A DNA stretch of 64,000 nucleotides from DTU089 sp964421815 (GCA_964421815.1 CAYQYT010000001.1:251642-315641); one strand, 5' to 3'; counted from the first letter of the stretch, positions 10,501 to 18,205 are shown. Notes: generated by a model not told the origin, from the letters alone. Translations and numbers: made by a program.

Positions 10501-11119
10501 CGTTTGCAGCAAAAGGCTTTGAGAAAACAGTGTATTTTTTGGAACATCCGATTTCCGGATACTCCACCGCATACTGTGTTTTGAGCCATTTGGTAATTCT
10601 TATGAACTGATCCTGACCCGCTTTTGAATTCTTTGACGGATCAACGGGCTGTTCGGGACCGATGATAAGTACCATACGGTCCGTTCTGTCCCTTCCTCTG
10701 TGGTCAAGTCCCCAAGTATAAGTTGAACCGGAAACGGTGCTGATTCTCTGATAAATGGAACTTTCCTCATCTGCATTAAGTTCAGCTGCAATATCGCCGT
10801 CGGAAACCAGGGCATACTCGGGATTGCTGGGATATTTCTTTTTTGTAACATTGAAATGGTATTGACCGTTAGTCTGGAAAAACTCAAATTTTCCGCCGTA
10901 GGCAGTAGTGTCCCAATACGGAACAATTGATTTATTGGGTTGGGTGTAAGTGTTACTGAACGTATAGTTCTCAATATCCTCCTCAAAACTACCGTTTTGG
11001 AGGTGTTTTACCGAATATCGTGTTTCTGTGGTTGAAGCATTGACTACCCCCATGGAGAATGTTGATATAAGAAGCGCAAAAGAAAGCGTTAACGCGATAA
11101 CTTTGTTTCTTTTTTTCAT
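7544..11119 (-). CDS. Large secreted multi-domain protein with InlB-type repeats
   Basis: A 1191-residue exported protein. Residues 1-30 form a signal peptide (basic KKRNK, a hydrophobic core, then VNAS). The mature N-terminus has an NGSFEE start followed by a jelly-roll-like region that resembles carbohydrate-binding modules. Around residues 560-760 two stretches with the FxGWxxxxx...LTALW and MFLGWYY...YYARF patterns match InlB-type beta-grasp repeats (Listeria-Bacteroides repeat). The rest is rich in Tyr, Asn and Thr. No sortase motif, SLH domain or dockerin is visible, so its attachment to the cell is unclear. I use the ATG at 11119; a TTG two codons earlier is closer to the GAGGTG SD. 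Probably an adhesin or surface-interaction protein; the function is not established. Confidence 0.75.
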   Translation of the reverse strand: MKKRNKVIALTLSFALLISTFSMGVVNASTTETRYSVKHLQNGSFEEDIENYTFSNTYTQPNKSIVPYWDTTAYGGKFEFFQTNGQYHFNVTKKKYPSNPEYALVSDGDIAAELNADEESSIYQRISTVSGSTYTWGLDHRGRDRTDRMVLIIGPEQPVDPSKNSKAGQDQFIRITKWLKTQYAVEYPEIGCSKKYTVFSKPFAANGKFLNESADEDLNISLVETGEINQEWSLWVISSPYCNTAAENTINGWSRYGTNATNDFEDIMKGANSSLGYDCTYTVPKGQTNTLFAFCSYSSGRETKDDPTYGNLLDGINFDLYQPMSASSTAGGIGGVNSENADLSHVTIKNDIVSGDALHSVVLDGQYCTVYTAVYNDDKLKDCIFAGAYITINNADGTSVTKFVKPYTGDTSSLTEEEIEELSKSYFIRKDISDSQSGQEWQYYYKFQVNSPVSITLIYTKAPFVLYDSNGGEEYYFSPDNVDGGNLVGFGDHFQKVFLRENELGEAEYLDTSAYYYNYTCNFDSDNNIIFDSVVPGKYISHAARPNANWETNEDGTSPHKFCGWSVIGDDGKQVILDGEHTITYNPNDGDGGIISFTDSTNTIDDMQLDASHGVTLTALWKFVHRAQTQTYNEDTGLFENSAVGGTVEETLISDDLRASDIKEYYENVDGVDRVECIDAAGNVGDKIMFKAKPDYDNQYMFLGWYYREKQENGTYKEVLRSTSTSIAVTVEEGKLNTYYARFQKITAPVVFYYSPTGAASDYAYYEADSTNTYGKYFQNVTVGKKAVKPTGDSMSITTWYTSPTQRSSEFIFNFNEDRIYDITELYSGPPHAYNYYNYFRFGEPWSISLYSTLKLNGQYIDLLNDSNVTDYNVYVLKGNVGDATPTAAEIKANSKTVKAGKSVNNHNIIKNSTTGTGQTFNRIGILYNDFGIFNMRAPVWVVFDYTYNGITYTSTVKDRCLYNDINVYMNDNNKIYTTYPAADQEQHRNLQTVLLNKITGMYDAVASLNITEATAYRYGVNVGNMIYDSANDNVYTFSSSTAIRNIEPWGFRYTFSVDEQSITDFADYGAIVLTDKDSTINNTSVSVNDLLNNENSLLFSKSNGNIYMNDTNNAIDVYYVDNVYALDFDKNTYTVFFVKDDEGNIYYSDIVCNSYNSIASADESENASISQSIVDYSTALKDYIDFIDAQ

Positions 11120-11421
11120 AAACAATTTTCACCTCGGTGTTAAAAATTAATATAATATGCTCATTTAGACTTTTTTATCACTGAAATTATATACCTATGA
11201 TAAAGTGAAATCAATAAATTTTTCTTCCTTTGTCGATTAAAATAAGAAATTTGTAGGTTTGACCGATTACATGTTTTTTGTCGAAAAAATTTTGTTCAAA
11301 ATTTCACAAACTTTTTTGGTTGGCACTGAAAAAATACAAAATCATTTGTTAAAATGGTTGGAAAATTGCTGTGACTGTTTTATTCAACACAAGAAAATTT
11401 CAGCGAAAAAGTAAATTATTG
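11120..11421. other. Intergenic region between divergent genes
   Basis: About 300 AT-rich bases between the secreted-protein gene (minus) and the thiT promoter (plus). It must hold the minus-strand promoter; TATATT/TATTAT-like candidates occur near 11143-11160, but I cannot pair them with a convincing -35. No ORF or clear repeat is visible. Confidence 0.5.
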
Positions 11422-11449
11422 TTGACTTTTGAATTTTGCGTTGTATAAT
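11422..11449 (+). promoter_or_regulatory. Promoter of the TPP riboswitch-thiT transcript
   Basis: TTGACT (11422-11427), a 16-base spacer and a perfect TATAAT (11444-11449). Transcription should begin near 11456, where the RNA would immediately form a 10-bp hairpin (GCAAGATTCG at 11457-11466 with CGAATTTTGC) before the riboswitch. Confidence 0.8.
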
Positions 11450-11489
11450 AAATCTGCAAGATTCGTGAGACGAATTTTGCCGAAAAGAA

Positions 11490-11582
11490 AACAGGGGAGC
11501 TGACGGACGTCGGCTGAGATAGAAAACAGTCCTTTTCTGACCCTAATAACCTGATGCGGATAATGCCGCCGTAGGAAAAATA
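11490..11582 (+). ncRNA. TPP (THI-box) riboswitch
   Basis: The aptamer consensus is visible in order: GGGGAGC at 11494, GGCTGAGAT at 11512-11520, GACCC near 11539, and ACCTGATGCGGATAATGCCG followed by the CGTAGGAA 3' signature. It lies upstream of a thiamine transporter gene and before a terminator, so TPP binding should favour termination and switch off thiamine uptake. This is the standard arrangement for thiamine salvage genes in Firmicutes. Confidence 0.96.
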
Positions 11583-11595
11583 CCTTTGGATTAGT

Positions 11596-11635
11596 ATCTC
11601 TCTATGGCTGTGTTACCGCCGTAGGGAGATTTTTA
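11596..11635 (+). terminator. Riboswitch-controlled terminator upstream of thiT
   Basis: ATCTCTCTATGGC (11596-11608) pairs with GCCGTAGGGAGAT (11618-11630), followed by TTTTA. The right arm nearly repeats the aptamer 3' sequence GCCGCCGTAGGA, so the left arm could instead pair with the aptamer as an antiterminator when TPP is absent. Confidence 0.85.
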
Positions 11636-11651
11636 TTCGGAGGTATTAAAA

Positions 11652-12248
11652 ATGGAAATCACTACAAAAAAAGACAAAACAAGACGTTTGGTGGAAAGTG
11701 CATTGATGTTGGCTCTTTCAACAATTCTTGCGGAACTCGCGGTTATTAAATTCCCATTTGGCGGAAGCGTAACTGTTTTCAGCCAGGTTCCCATGGTTGT
11801 GCTTTCATACCGCTACGGTGTTAAGTGGGGCGTTTTTGCAAGCCTTGCAATGGCAGTAATTCAACTTATGTTCGGTCTTGAGAATTTCTCCTATGTCAGC
11901 GGAATTGTTGCCTACTTAATTTTGATTTTTGCCGACTACATAATCGCTTTCGGTGCTTTGGGCTTGGGCGGTATGTTCAAGAACAAAATCAAAAATCCCA
12001 TTATTTCTCTTTCTTTGGGCGGTGCGGTTGTTTCCGTAATTCGTTTTGTATGCCACTTTGTAAGCGGTGTAACTATTTGGGGTGATTACAGCGGCGGTGC
12101 TCAGGCTGTTTGGCAGTATTCACTTGAATACAACGGCGGCTATATGCTCCCCGAACTTATCATTACAGTAGTTGGCTGTGCTGTGGTTGCTTCACTCTTT
12201 GACCTTTCCTCAAAGGAAATCAAAATAAGAAAAGCGAAAAAAGCATAA
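11652..12248 (+). CDS. thiT: Thiamine transporter ThiT (ECF S-component)
   Basis: Substrate-specific membrane subunit (198 residues, about six membrane helices) of an energy-coupling-factor importer that takes up thiamine using a shared EcfAA'T module. The N-terminal helix ESALMLALSTILAELAVIKFPFGGSVT, the SQVPMVVLSYRYG loop and the conserved aromatic/charged EYNGGYMLPE region match ThiT/YuaJ. The TPP riboswitch and terminator in its leader confirm thiamine specificity. A strong SD (GGAGGTATTAAAA) precedes the ATG. The ECF ATPases are not in this window, as is usual for group II S-components. Confidence 0.96.
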   Translation: MEITTKKDKTRRLVESALMLALSTILAELAVIKFPFGGSVTVFSQVPMVVLSYRYGVKWGVFASLAMAVIQLMFGLENFSYVSGIVAYLILIFADYIIAFGALGLGGMFKNKIKNPIISLSLGGAVVSVIRFVCHFVSGVTIWGDYSGGAQAVWQYSLEYNGGYMLPELIITVVGCAVVASLFDLSSKEIKIRKAKKA

Positions 12249-12303
12249 AATTACGCTAAAAAGTTAAAAAATTGTAAACCTCCTTATTTATTTCTGTTTT
12301 TAT

Positions 12304-12332
12304 TTGAAATTTGCCGTAAATGGTGATAGAAT
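12304..12332 (+). promoter_or_regulatory. Promoter of the zinc-ribbon/TPR gene
   Basis: TTGAAA (12304-12309), a 17-base spacer and TAGAAT (12327-12332). This would give a short leader whose SD GGAGG (12350-12354) lies 7 bases before the TTG start. Confidence 0.6.
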
Positions 12333-12361
12333 GAAAATAGATTGGATAAGGAGGTTTTTCC

Positions 12362-13870
12362 TTGAAAGATGATAAAAAACTGAATGACTTGGGTTTGTCA
12401 AAGGATGAATTGTCCGTTTCGGTTGACAAAACCGCCGTGACGGAGGACAATTTTTCCGTTGCAGTAGATAAGACAACGCAATATTCCGACAAAGAACTTA
12501 CGGAAGAATTGGAGCGTCTGGCTGAGAATTTTCAGACGGAATTGAAAAAAGCTCAGGCAATGAGCGAAGAAGAACTTATTAAAAACGGAATAATTATTCA
12601 ACAGTACGAGGATGAAGACGGAATAATCCCCGAGGAAGAACTCTGTCAATGTTGCGGCGAACAGCGCCGTGATAAAAGTTTCGGCGAAAACTATGCGTAT
12701 TGCAGGAATTGCCGTGAAGCTATGCGGAGATATCCATTGAGCGTTCCCGGAATAGTAATTCTTGCCGCCATGGTTTTTGCAGCAGTTGTTTCCCTTTTCT
12801 CTTTTGCGGCGGATTTCGGTATTTATAACACCGTTCGCCAGGGTGACAACTATATAAAGGAAAATAAACTCTATTCCGCTTTGGATTCCTATGAAACGGC
12901 TGTTTCCGCTATGGAAGAAGAGGAGATAGTTCCTAAAAAGTTGTACTTGAAAACTGCTGAGATTCTTTACTATTCCATGCCCAACGGTATGTATTCAATG
13001 ACGGCAATTACGGATAAAATAGAGTCTGCACTGACTTCATTTGAGATGCAAATCCCCCTTTACGCCGCTTATAAAGAAATGTACCGTGAGGTTCAGGTTC
13101 TCTACGGTACACTTAGCGAGTTCTACACCGTAATCAATGACGAAAAATATGCTGAGTACGATTTTAAAGAAGACGAGGAGTACGAGGAGGTAATGACCGA
13201 AATCGGCTCAATAATTGACAAACAGATTACTGTTACTTCCGTTGATAAAGAAACAAGCGAGCTGGTTGCGTCAAGCGAAGCCATAGTAAGATTTTGCCAA
13301 TATATGTTTGCATACAGCAACGAAAGATATGCGGATTCATATCAGTACATGAATTATGTTTATGAACTTGAACCATCATATTTATGGCTGTATGCCTATG
13401 AATTGGGAATGGCTGAACTTCAAAGCGGTAATGCAGAAAAAGCCGAAATGTTCGCACAGGCAATGTACGAGAGCAACTGTGAATTGTCCAATGCCTATGC
13501 TCTGTACTCATCTTTGTACCGTATGACGGGCAAGACGGAAAAAGCAGTTGAGTGGGCGGACGATGGACTTAAAGTAAGTTCGGACAGTACGGAGCTGTTA
13601 AGATTAAAAGGAATGGCATATATTGCCGACGGTGACTATGAGTCCGCAAAAACAGTTCTGGATACGGCTCTTGAGCAGGAGAAATACGGACTTCTTTTCA
13701 TGACTGCAATGATTGCTGAGAACGAATTGGGCAATAAAGATACCGTTGATGATTTAAAATCCGGTTTAGAAGAGTACGATTTGGAACTTTCCGAGAAGAT
13801 GGAACAGTACTTTAACGGAAAAATTACGGCTCAGGAAATGTTTACGAAAGGAACGGGTGATGTGGAATGA
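12362..13870 (+). CDS. Zinc-ribbon, single-pass membrane protein with TPR repeats
   Basis: A 502-residue protein. The first 90 residues are acidic and charged. A zinc-ribbon pair follows (Cys95/Cys98 and Cys114/Cys117), then one membrane helix at about 129-149, then a long alpha-helical region with TPR-like repeats (about 155-480; for example AAVSAMEEEEIVPKKLYLKTAEILYY and ALYSSLYRMTGKTEKAVEWADDGL). The zinc ribbon would be cytoplasmic and the TPRs probably extracytoplasmic. The start is TTG at 12362, 7 bases after GGAGG. It overlaps the next gene by 4 bases (ATGA), so the two are translationally coupled. TPR domains hold protein partners, but I cannot name the partner or process. Confidence 0.8.
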   Translation: MKDDKKLNDLGLSKDELSVSVDKTAVTEDNFSVAVDKTTQYSDKELTEELERLAENFQTELKKAQAMSEEELIKNGIIIQQYEDEDGIIPEEELCQCCGEQRRDKSFGENYAYCRNCREAMRRYPLSVPGIVILAAMVFAAVVSLFSFAADFGIYNTVRQGDNYIKENKLYSALDSYETAVSAMEEEEIVPKKLYLKTAEILYYSMPNGMYSMTAITDKIESALTSFEMQIPLYAAYKEMYREVQVLYGTLSEFYTVINDEKYAEYDFKEDEEYEEVMTEIGSIIDKQITVTSVDKETSELVASSEAIVRFCQYMFAYSNERYADSYQYMNYVYELEPSYLWLYAYELGMAELQSGNAEKAEMFAQAMYESNCELSNAYALYSSLYRMTGKTEKAVEWADDGLKVSSDSTELLRLKGMAYIADGDYESAKTVLDTALEQEKYGLLFMTAMIAENELGNKDTVDDLKSGLEEYDLELSEKMEQYFNGKITAQEMFTKGTGDVE

Positions 13871-14427
13871 CGAATTTGTATGTTACAACGCGTGTGTTAA
13901 CCGTTTTCGGAACAATAATGAGAGTGTTTTGGGAACAGGTTGTGTGCCGTATATGTGCTGTCCCCGTTGAAGATGTAAGGGCATTTAAAGTATCGGAACT
14001 TTGCGGCCACGTTGAGCATGAACTGATTAAAAAGAAAAGCCATATATTCCTTGTTTGTTGGTTACCCTTTACCTTGAACTTTATTTTTTCCTGTTGTTTC
14101 CTTTTAGGCGGAGCATACCGTGTTATTTATATAGGTGATGTTAAGACAGTTGCTTCTTGGGTGTATTTGTGGTTGGGAATTTCCTTTGCCGCAAACTGTG
14201 TGCCTTCGTTTGAGGATGTGCTTTCCTTTAAGGATGCTTTTTACACAAAAGATACGAAACTGATTGTTAAAATTCTTTTAGCACCGTTTTTTGCCCTTAT
14301 TTACGGCTTTGCAATTCTTGAGAGATACTCTTTAACATTCATTGTTGCAATTCTTTTTGCCATAGTATTTCCTCAGATGTTTAATATGGTTTTCCCGCTT
14401 ATTAACACATTGTCGCAGATGCTGTAA
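13867..14427 (+). CDS. Small polytopic membrane protein, unknown function
   Basis: A 186-residue protein with about four hydrophobic segments (near residues 62-80, 93-108, 132-150 and 155-175), preceded by a cytoplasmic N-terminus with Cys and His residues (CRICAVPVEDVRAFKVSELCGHVEHELIKKKSH). The sequence is unlike any family I can name with confidence. Its start overlaps the stop of the zinc-ribbon/TPR gene (ATGA), so the two proteins probably work together at the membrane. The hairpin-rich repeat region follows directly. Confidence 0.75.
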   Translation: MTNLYVTTRVLTVFGTIMRVFWEQVVCRICAVPVEDVRAFKVSELCGHVEHELIKKKSHIFLVCWLPFTLNFIFSCCFLLGGAYRVIYIGDVKTVASWVYLWLGISFAANCVPSFEDVLSFKDAFYTKDTKLIVKILLAPFFALIYGFAILERYSLTFIVAILFAIVFPQMFNMVFPLINTLSQML

Positions 14428-14444
14428 TTAAAAAGGGGTTGTAA

Positions 14445-14690
14445 TGCGTGGGTGTCCAGAGGACACTCACGCAGTTTTATTCGCCATACGGCGAGTGATA
14501 TTGCTTCGCAGTTATATAATGCTACGCATTGTGATATTGTCCTTCGGACAGTTTTATGCGAATAAAATAACACTGAAATCGAAGATTTCAATATCACTAT
14601 GCCGAAAAGTGCATAATATCACTCTTTCCGAAGGAAAGAATATCACTTGAAGTTAAAGGCGCACTTACTCACCACTTTTAGTGGCAGTGC
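14445..14690. repeat. Multi-hairpin intergenic repeat element
   Basis: A non-coding run of short hairpins. The first is TGCGTGGGTGTCC/GGACACTCACGCA (14445-14473). Small stem-loops follow with TTCG or GAAG-type loops (for example GTCCTTCGGAC and CTTTCCGAAGGAAAG). In the left half they are separated by GTGATATT, and in the right half by the reverse complement AATATCAC, so the whole element is roughly palindromic. GTTTTATTCGC and GCGAATAAAATAAC form an outer inverted pair. The layout resembles high-copy, non-autonomous repeats I recall in Clostridia; copy number cannot be seen from one window. Confidence 0.7.
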
Positions 14691-14698
14691 AAAAAAGT

Positions 14699-14738
14699 AA
14701 GAGTTAATGTAGATTTTTGCTACATTAACTCTTTTTTG
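14699..14738. terminator. Bidirectional terminator
   Basis: AAGAGTTAATGTAG (14699-14712) pairs perfectly with CTACATTAACTCTT (14720-14733) around a 7-base loop. A T-tract follows on the plus strand and an A-tract precedes it, so it can end transcription from both the membrane-protein gene (plus) and the GH28-like gene (minus). Confidence 0.85.
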
Positions 14739-14794
14739 TCCTTTAGAGTACGACTTAAAAACGAAAGTTTTTTTACAGCCCCCTTTATGTTGTA

Positions 14795-16117
14795 TTATGA
14801 ATTAAATTTTATCAGTTCAAGGTTTTCGCAATTTTCTGCGTCAATATTTTTCAGACTGTAACCGTCGCAGATGTTTAACCACTCAACAGAGGATTTTTCG
14901 ATTGTAATATTCTTGGCATGGCGAATGTAAAAACCTGCGTTTTTGATTTTCTCAACCCCGTAATCAAGGCAGGGGCGCAAATCGTAAAGTCCGCTTTCCC
15001 ACTTTGTTGTTTTGTTCATTGTTACACGGATGTTTTCAAATGTTAAATTCTCAATAGCATTATCTTTATTGCCGTGAATGAGAACACCGTTTTCACCCTT
15101 GCAGACAATGTTATTAAATCGTATGTTTTTGATTTTGCCCGATTTTGTGTTTTCGTCCCTATTAAAGGTGGTAATAACAATGGGTTCCGCAGTTCCCCAC
15201 CAGTCAGGGCAAAAACGCCGTGTTTCGATGATGCAGTCGGTGTATGTAACGTTTTCAACATTACCCCCGTCACGTATCTGGATTGAAAGTCCTCGGTTAC
15301 TTTTTGAAATTATACAGTTGCTGACAATTACATTTCTGAAATCTCCCACACCCTCGGTGCCGATTTTAATTGCGGCGGAGGTGGAGATAAGGGTACAGTT
15401 ACTGATAATAATATTTTCACAGGGGCCGTATTCACTGTTGCCCTTTGAGGTTTTAAGGCAGATACAGTCATCGGCACATTCAATGTGGCATCCGAGAATT
15501 CTCACATTTGTGCAATGGTCGGGGTCTATACCGTCCGCATTTGCAACCTCCAAGGAGTTGAGAATACGAATTTCTGAAATTAAAACATCATCGCATCCTG
15601 CGGGGTGAAGGGTCCAAAAACAAGCGTCCGTTATGGTGACACCTTTGAAAGTGATATTGTTGCTCTTTTCTATGTAAATTACGGTGGGGCGGGGATAAAA
15701 ATTTCCGGTTATATAATAGCGGTCCTTTCTTTCAACAAAACTGTGACCGTTTGCGTCAATAACTCCCTCACCTGTAATTGAGCATCCGTCCGCTTCGTAG
15801 CCGTAAATGAAAACAAAGGAGGGTTTTCCCGTAACGGGATTGCCGATTAAAGCGGTTTTGGGGTCATTTATCATATTGCAGGGACGAATATAGCCCTCAA
15901 TATTGTCCGTGGCTTTAAGACGGGAGCCTTTTTGAAGATGAAGTTCCACGTTCTTTTTCATTTGAATTGAATCGGAAAAATATGTTTTCCCCGATGTCAG
16001 CACAACGGTGCCTCCGCCGTTTTCAAATGCCTTATCGATGGCACTTTGAATGGCAGTTTTGTCATTTTGCTTTCCGTCGCCCTTTGCACCGAAATCCTCG
16101 GGATAAAAAAACAGCAT
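14795..16117 (-). CDS. GH28-like polygalacturonase/rhamnogalacturonidase (beta-helix)
   Basis: A 440-residue right-handed beta-helix enzyme. The N-terminus has the family opening YPEDFGAKGDGKQNDKTAIQ, and the core has ANADGIDPDHC and ECADDCICLKT, which correspond to the catalytic Asp motifs (NTD and DD) of GH28. The GHG and RIK motifs are replaced by IKIGTEG and IQIRDG, so substrate or activity may differ from classic polygalacturonase. There is no signal peptide, implying action on imported oligogalacturonides or rhamnogalacturonan fragments in the cytoplasm. The start at 16117 is chosen because GGAGAGGTGAT lies just before it; a GTG at 16126 falls inside that SD. It follows the MBL-fold gene with a 5-base gap. 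Confidence 0.82.
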   Translation of the reverse strand: MLFFYPEDFGAKGDGKQNDKTAIQSAIDKAFENGGGTVVLTSGKTYFSDSIQMKKNVELHLQKGSRLKATDNIEGYIRPCNMINDPKTALIGNPVTGKPSFVFIYGYEADGCSITGEGVIDANGHSFVERKDRYYITGNFYPRPTVIYIEKSNNITFKGVTITDACFWTLHPAGCDDVLISEIRILNSLEVANADGIDPDHCTNVRILGCHIECADDCICLKTSKGNSEYGPCENIIISNCTLISTSAAIKIGTEGVGDFRNVIVSNCIISKSNRGLSIQIRDGGNVENVTYTDCIIETRRFCPDWWGTAEPIVITTFNRDENTKSGKIKNIRFNNIVCKGENGVLIHGNKDNAIENLTFENIRVTMNKTTKWESGLYDLRPCLDYGVEKIKNAGFYIRHAKNITIEKSSVEWLNICDGYSLKNIDAENCENLELIKFNS

Positions 16118-16122
16118 TTTTA

Positions 16123-17139
16123 TCACCTCTCCATTGTATTTTGAGTTAATATTATTTCATTTTTGTCCGTGAACGTTGCAATTATTCCGTTTCTGTGAGC
16201 GGTTGAAAAAATCGGAACTTTCGCAACCATTGTAAGATTCCATTTAACATTGGGGTAAATCTTTCCTAAATGATTTGTAACTATGGCAATTTCTGGTTTA
16301 AGTTTTTTCAAAAAATCCATTGAGGAAGAACCGTAATAGCCGTGGTGCCCTATTTTCAAAAGGTCAATATCGCCTATATCATCAACATAGACTTGTTCGA
16401 GTCCCGAATCCCTTGTGAAATCCGCCGCTAAAAATGCAGTTTTCTCGCCTTTTTTGACAATTACTCCCACACTGCTTGCATTTTCACCATTGCCGTACAG
16501 TTCCTCGGGTGTTTCGGTGTTAATAAAACGTATTGTGAAATCTCCGAAAGTGAACTCCGTGTCCGGCAAATCACTTATTACGGGGATTTTTTTATCTTCA
16601 AGTACCGCAAGGATTTTTTCGTATGTTTCTCTGTTTCCCCAATCATTCGCTTCCAACTCGGTTGCAACTTTTTCGTTGAATTCTTTGAAATATGCCTTGT
16701 TTGCAGAGATTTTCCCATCCTTGAAAATTGCCTCAAAATTACCCGAGTGGTCGTAGTGCATGTGGGTTCCCAAAACGAACTCAAAATTCACGTTGCCGTT
16801 TTCGTCCCCCGCAACTTTTTTAATATAGTTTATAACCTCATCCCGATATCCTTTGTATTCCGTTTTTCTTCTGGGGTTTTCGTTTCCCTCGCCGGAATCT
16901 ATGAGGGCAAATTTTCCGTTGCTTTCAATAATGATACAGTCGGAGTTTGCAGTGTTGAGAAAGTGAATTCTGTCATCACCGTTTTTGTAATCAAAGTTTT
17001 CGTCCGCTACGGGAATATCGCTAACATATTTATTGCCCAATGCAACCACAACAATATCAAGGATGAAAACGGAGAGCATAACGCTTGTTACAACCCATGT
17101 TGCAATAACTCGGGCAAGTTTCTTTTTATCTTTAACCAT
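16123..17139 (-). CDS. Metallo-beta-lactamase-fold hydrolase with N-terminal membrane anchor
   Basis: A 338-residue protein with one membrane segment (about 11-32) and an extracytoplasmic metallo-beta-lactamase domain. The metal-binding motif THMHYDH is present (HxHxDH), along with AADFTRDS, KIGHHGYYGSSS and VTNHLG. The overall pattern resembles the C-terminal nuclease-like domain of ComEC and related secreted MBL proteins. Its substrate is unknown; a phosphodiester or nucleic acid is possible. It lies between a SulP-like membrane protein (stop and start adjacent) and the GH28-like gene on the same strand. The shared transcription does not reveal an obvious common pathway. Confidence 0.82.
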   Translation of the reverse strand: MVKDKKKLARVIATWVVTSVMLSVFILDIVVVALGNKYVSDIPVADENFDYKNGDDRIHFLNTANSDCIIIESNGKFALIDSGEGNENPRRKTEYKGYRDEVINYIKKVAGDENGNVNFEFVLGTHMHYDHSGNFEAIFKDGKISANKAYFKEFNEKVATELEANDWGNRETYEKILAVLEDKKIPVISDLPDTEFTFGDFTIRFINTETPEELYGNGENASSVGVIVKKGEKTAFLAADFTRDSGLEQVYVDDIGDIDLLKIGHHGYYGSSSMDFLKKLKPEIAIVTNHLGKIYPNVKWNLTMVAKVPIFSTAHRNGIIATFTDKNEIILTQNTMER

Positions 17140-18174
17140 TTAAGCGCCCTCCTTGCCGACTTTTTTGAAAAGAAGGGAAAGATTCTTGTAGGGAATCTGT
17201 TGCCAGGCGGAAACAATAAGAAGTGCGCCTACGCAATGCATGGGAATTCTTGAAAGAATGTCGGGACAAAGGAATATTACAAGACCGCTTACCCCAATTG
17301 TTATTATTGCGGAAAGAGGGGAGTAGTGTTCAATTTCAAACTGCCTTGCAGGAAGAAGAGATACAGCACCGCAAACTATGTTTGTGAATGTGTTTTTAAC
17401 CCTGTTACCCTTTGAAGAACGCAACAAAAGGCACAATGCAAAGAATAGAATTCCTATGGGTATCGTCCGCAAATTTACAGGTTCAGTGGATGCAGTTAAG
17501 GTGAAAGGGGACGCGTAACCCATATGGGAAGAAAAGGGAATCTCGTTAACCGTAGTCAACTCCTGCTCGGGATTTAAAAACAAATTAAGTACAAGGGGAA
17601 TGAGCAGGGTCATAAATTCGGCAGGGAGAATTTTGTTTAGTTTTTTGAATTTAAAGGGATAGGTTATCATTGCAAAAAGTGTAATTGTGCCGTAAAGCAG
17701 TCCTCTGAAATGGGGGTGAAAACCCAGGGAGCGGTAGGACTTTAACATTTCAAAGGGTGTGCTTCCCTGTGCCCCGATTCCGAAGTATTTATTAGTGAGA
17801 ATAACCGTTGCCCAAAGGGCAAGAATCAGACTTGTTACTGCAAAAACAGAATCAATATATTTTTTTCCCGCTGTGAGTTTTTCAATAACGAAGTAAATAA
17901 TTGCTCCGCCGACTATGCAAATGGGGAGATAATAAATTCCGCAGGACGAAACAATATACATTACAGGCAAAAGCAGAAAAACGTCGGGGGCATAGATTTT
18001 GTTTTTTGCTGTTGATGACAATAAAGAACATATAACTATGCAAAAGAAGACGTTTAAAAGTTCCAACCCCGAACAAACTCCGCAGCAAAGGGCGTAAGAG
18101 CCCGAAAGCATTGCGCCCGTCAGACCCGAAAGTATATCGTTTTTAATGTTATGCTTTTTCAAGGATTTGTTCAT
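17140..18174 (-). CDS. SulP-like membrane protein lacking a STAS domain
   Basis: A 344-residue protein with about ten hydrophobic segments. The opening NDILSGLTGAMLSGSYALCCGV, the late NTFTNIVCGAVSLLPARQ and the final IPMHCVGALLIVSAWQQI follow the layout of SulP anion transporters, but the N-terminal core motif is degenerate and no STAS domain follows. It could be a diverged anion or solute carrier. I start it at 18174: AGAGGAAACGAG is a fair SD, and a promoter at 18206-18234 would begin transcription near 18199, making the longer frame from 18303 impossible for that transcript. The MBL-fold gene starts immediately after its stop. Confidence 0.62.
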   Translation of the reverse strand: MNKSLKKHNIKNDILSGLTGAMLSGSYALCCGVCSGLELLNVFFCIVICSLLSSTAKNKIYAPDVFLLLPVMYIVSSCGIYYLPICIVGGAIIYFVIEKLTAGKKYIDSVFAVTSLILALWATVILTNKYFGIGAQGSTPFEMLKSYRSLGFHPHFRGLLYGTITLFAMITYPFKFKKLNKILPAEFMTLLIPLVLNLFLNPEQELTTVNEIPFSSHMGYASPFTLTASTEPVNLRTIPIGILFFALCLLLRSSKGNRVKNTFTNIVCGAVSLLPARQFEIEHYSPLSAIITIGVSGLVIFLCPDILSRIPMHCVGALLIVSAWQQIPYKNLSLLFKKVGKEGA

Positions 18175-18205
18175 TCTCGTTTCCTCTGTTTCATAATACC
18201 TTAGT

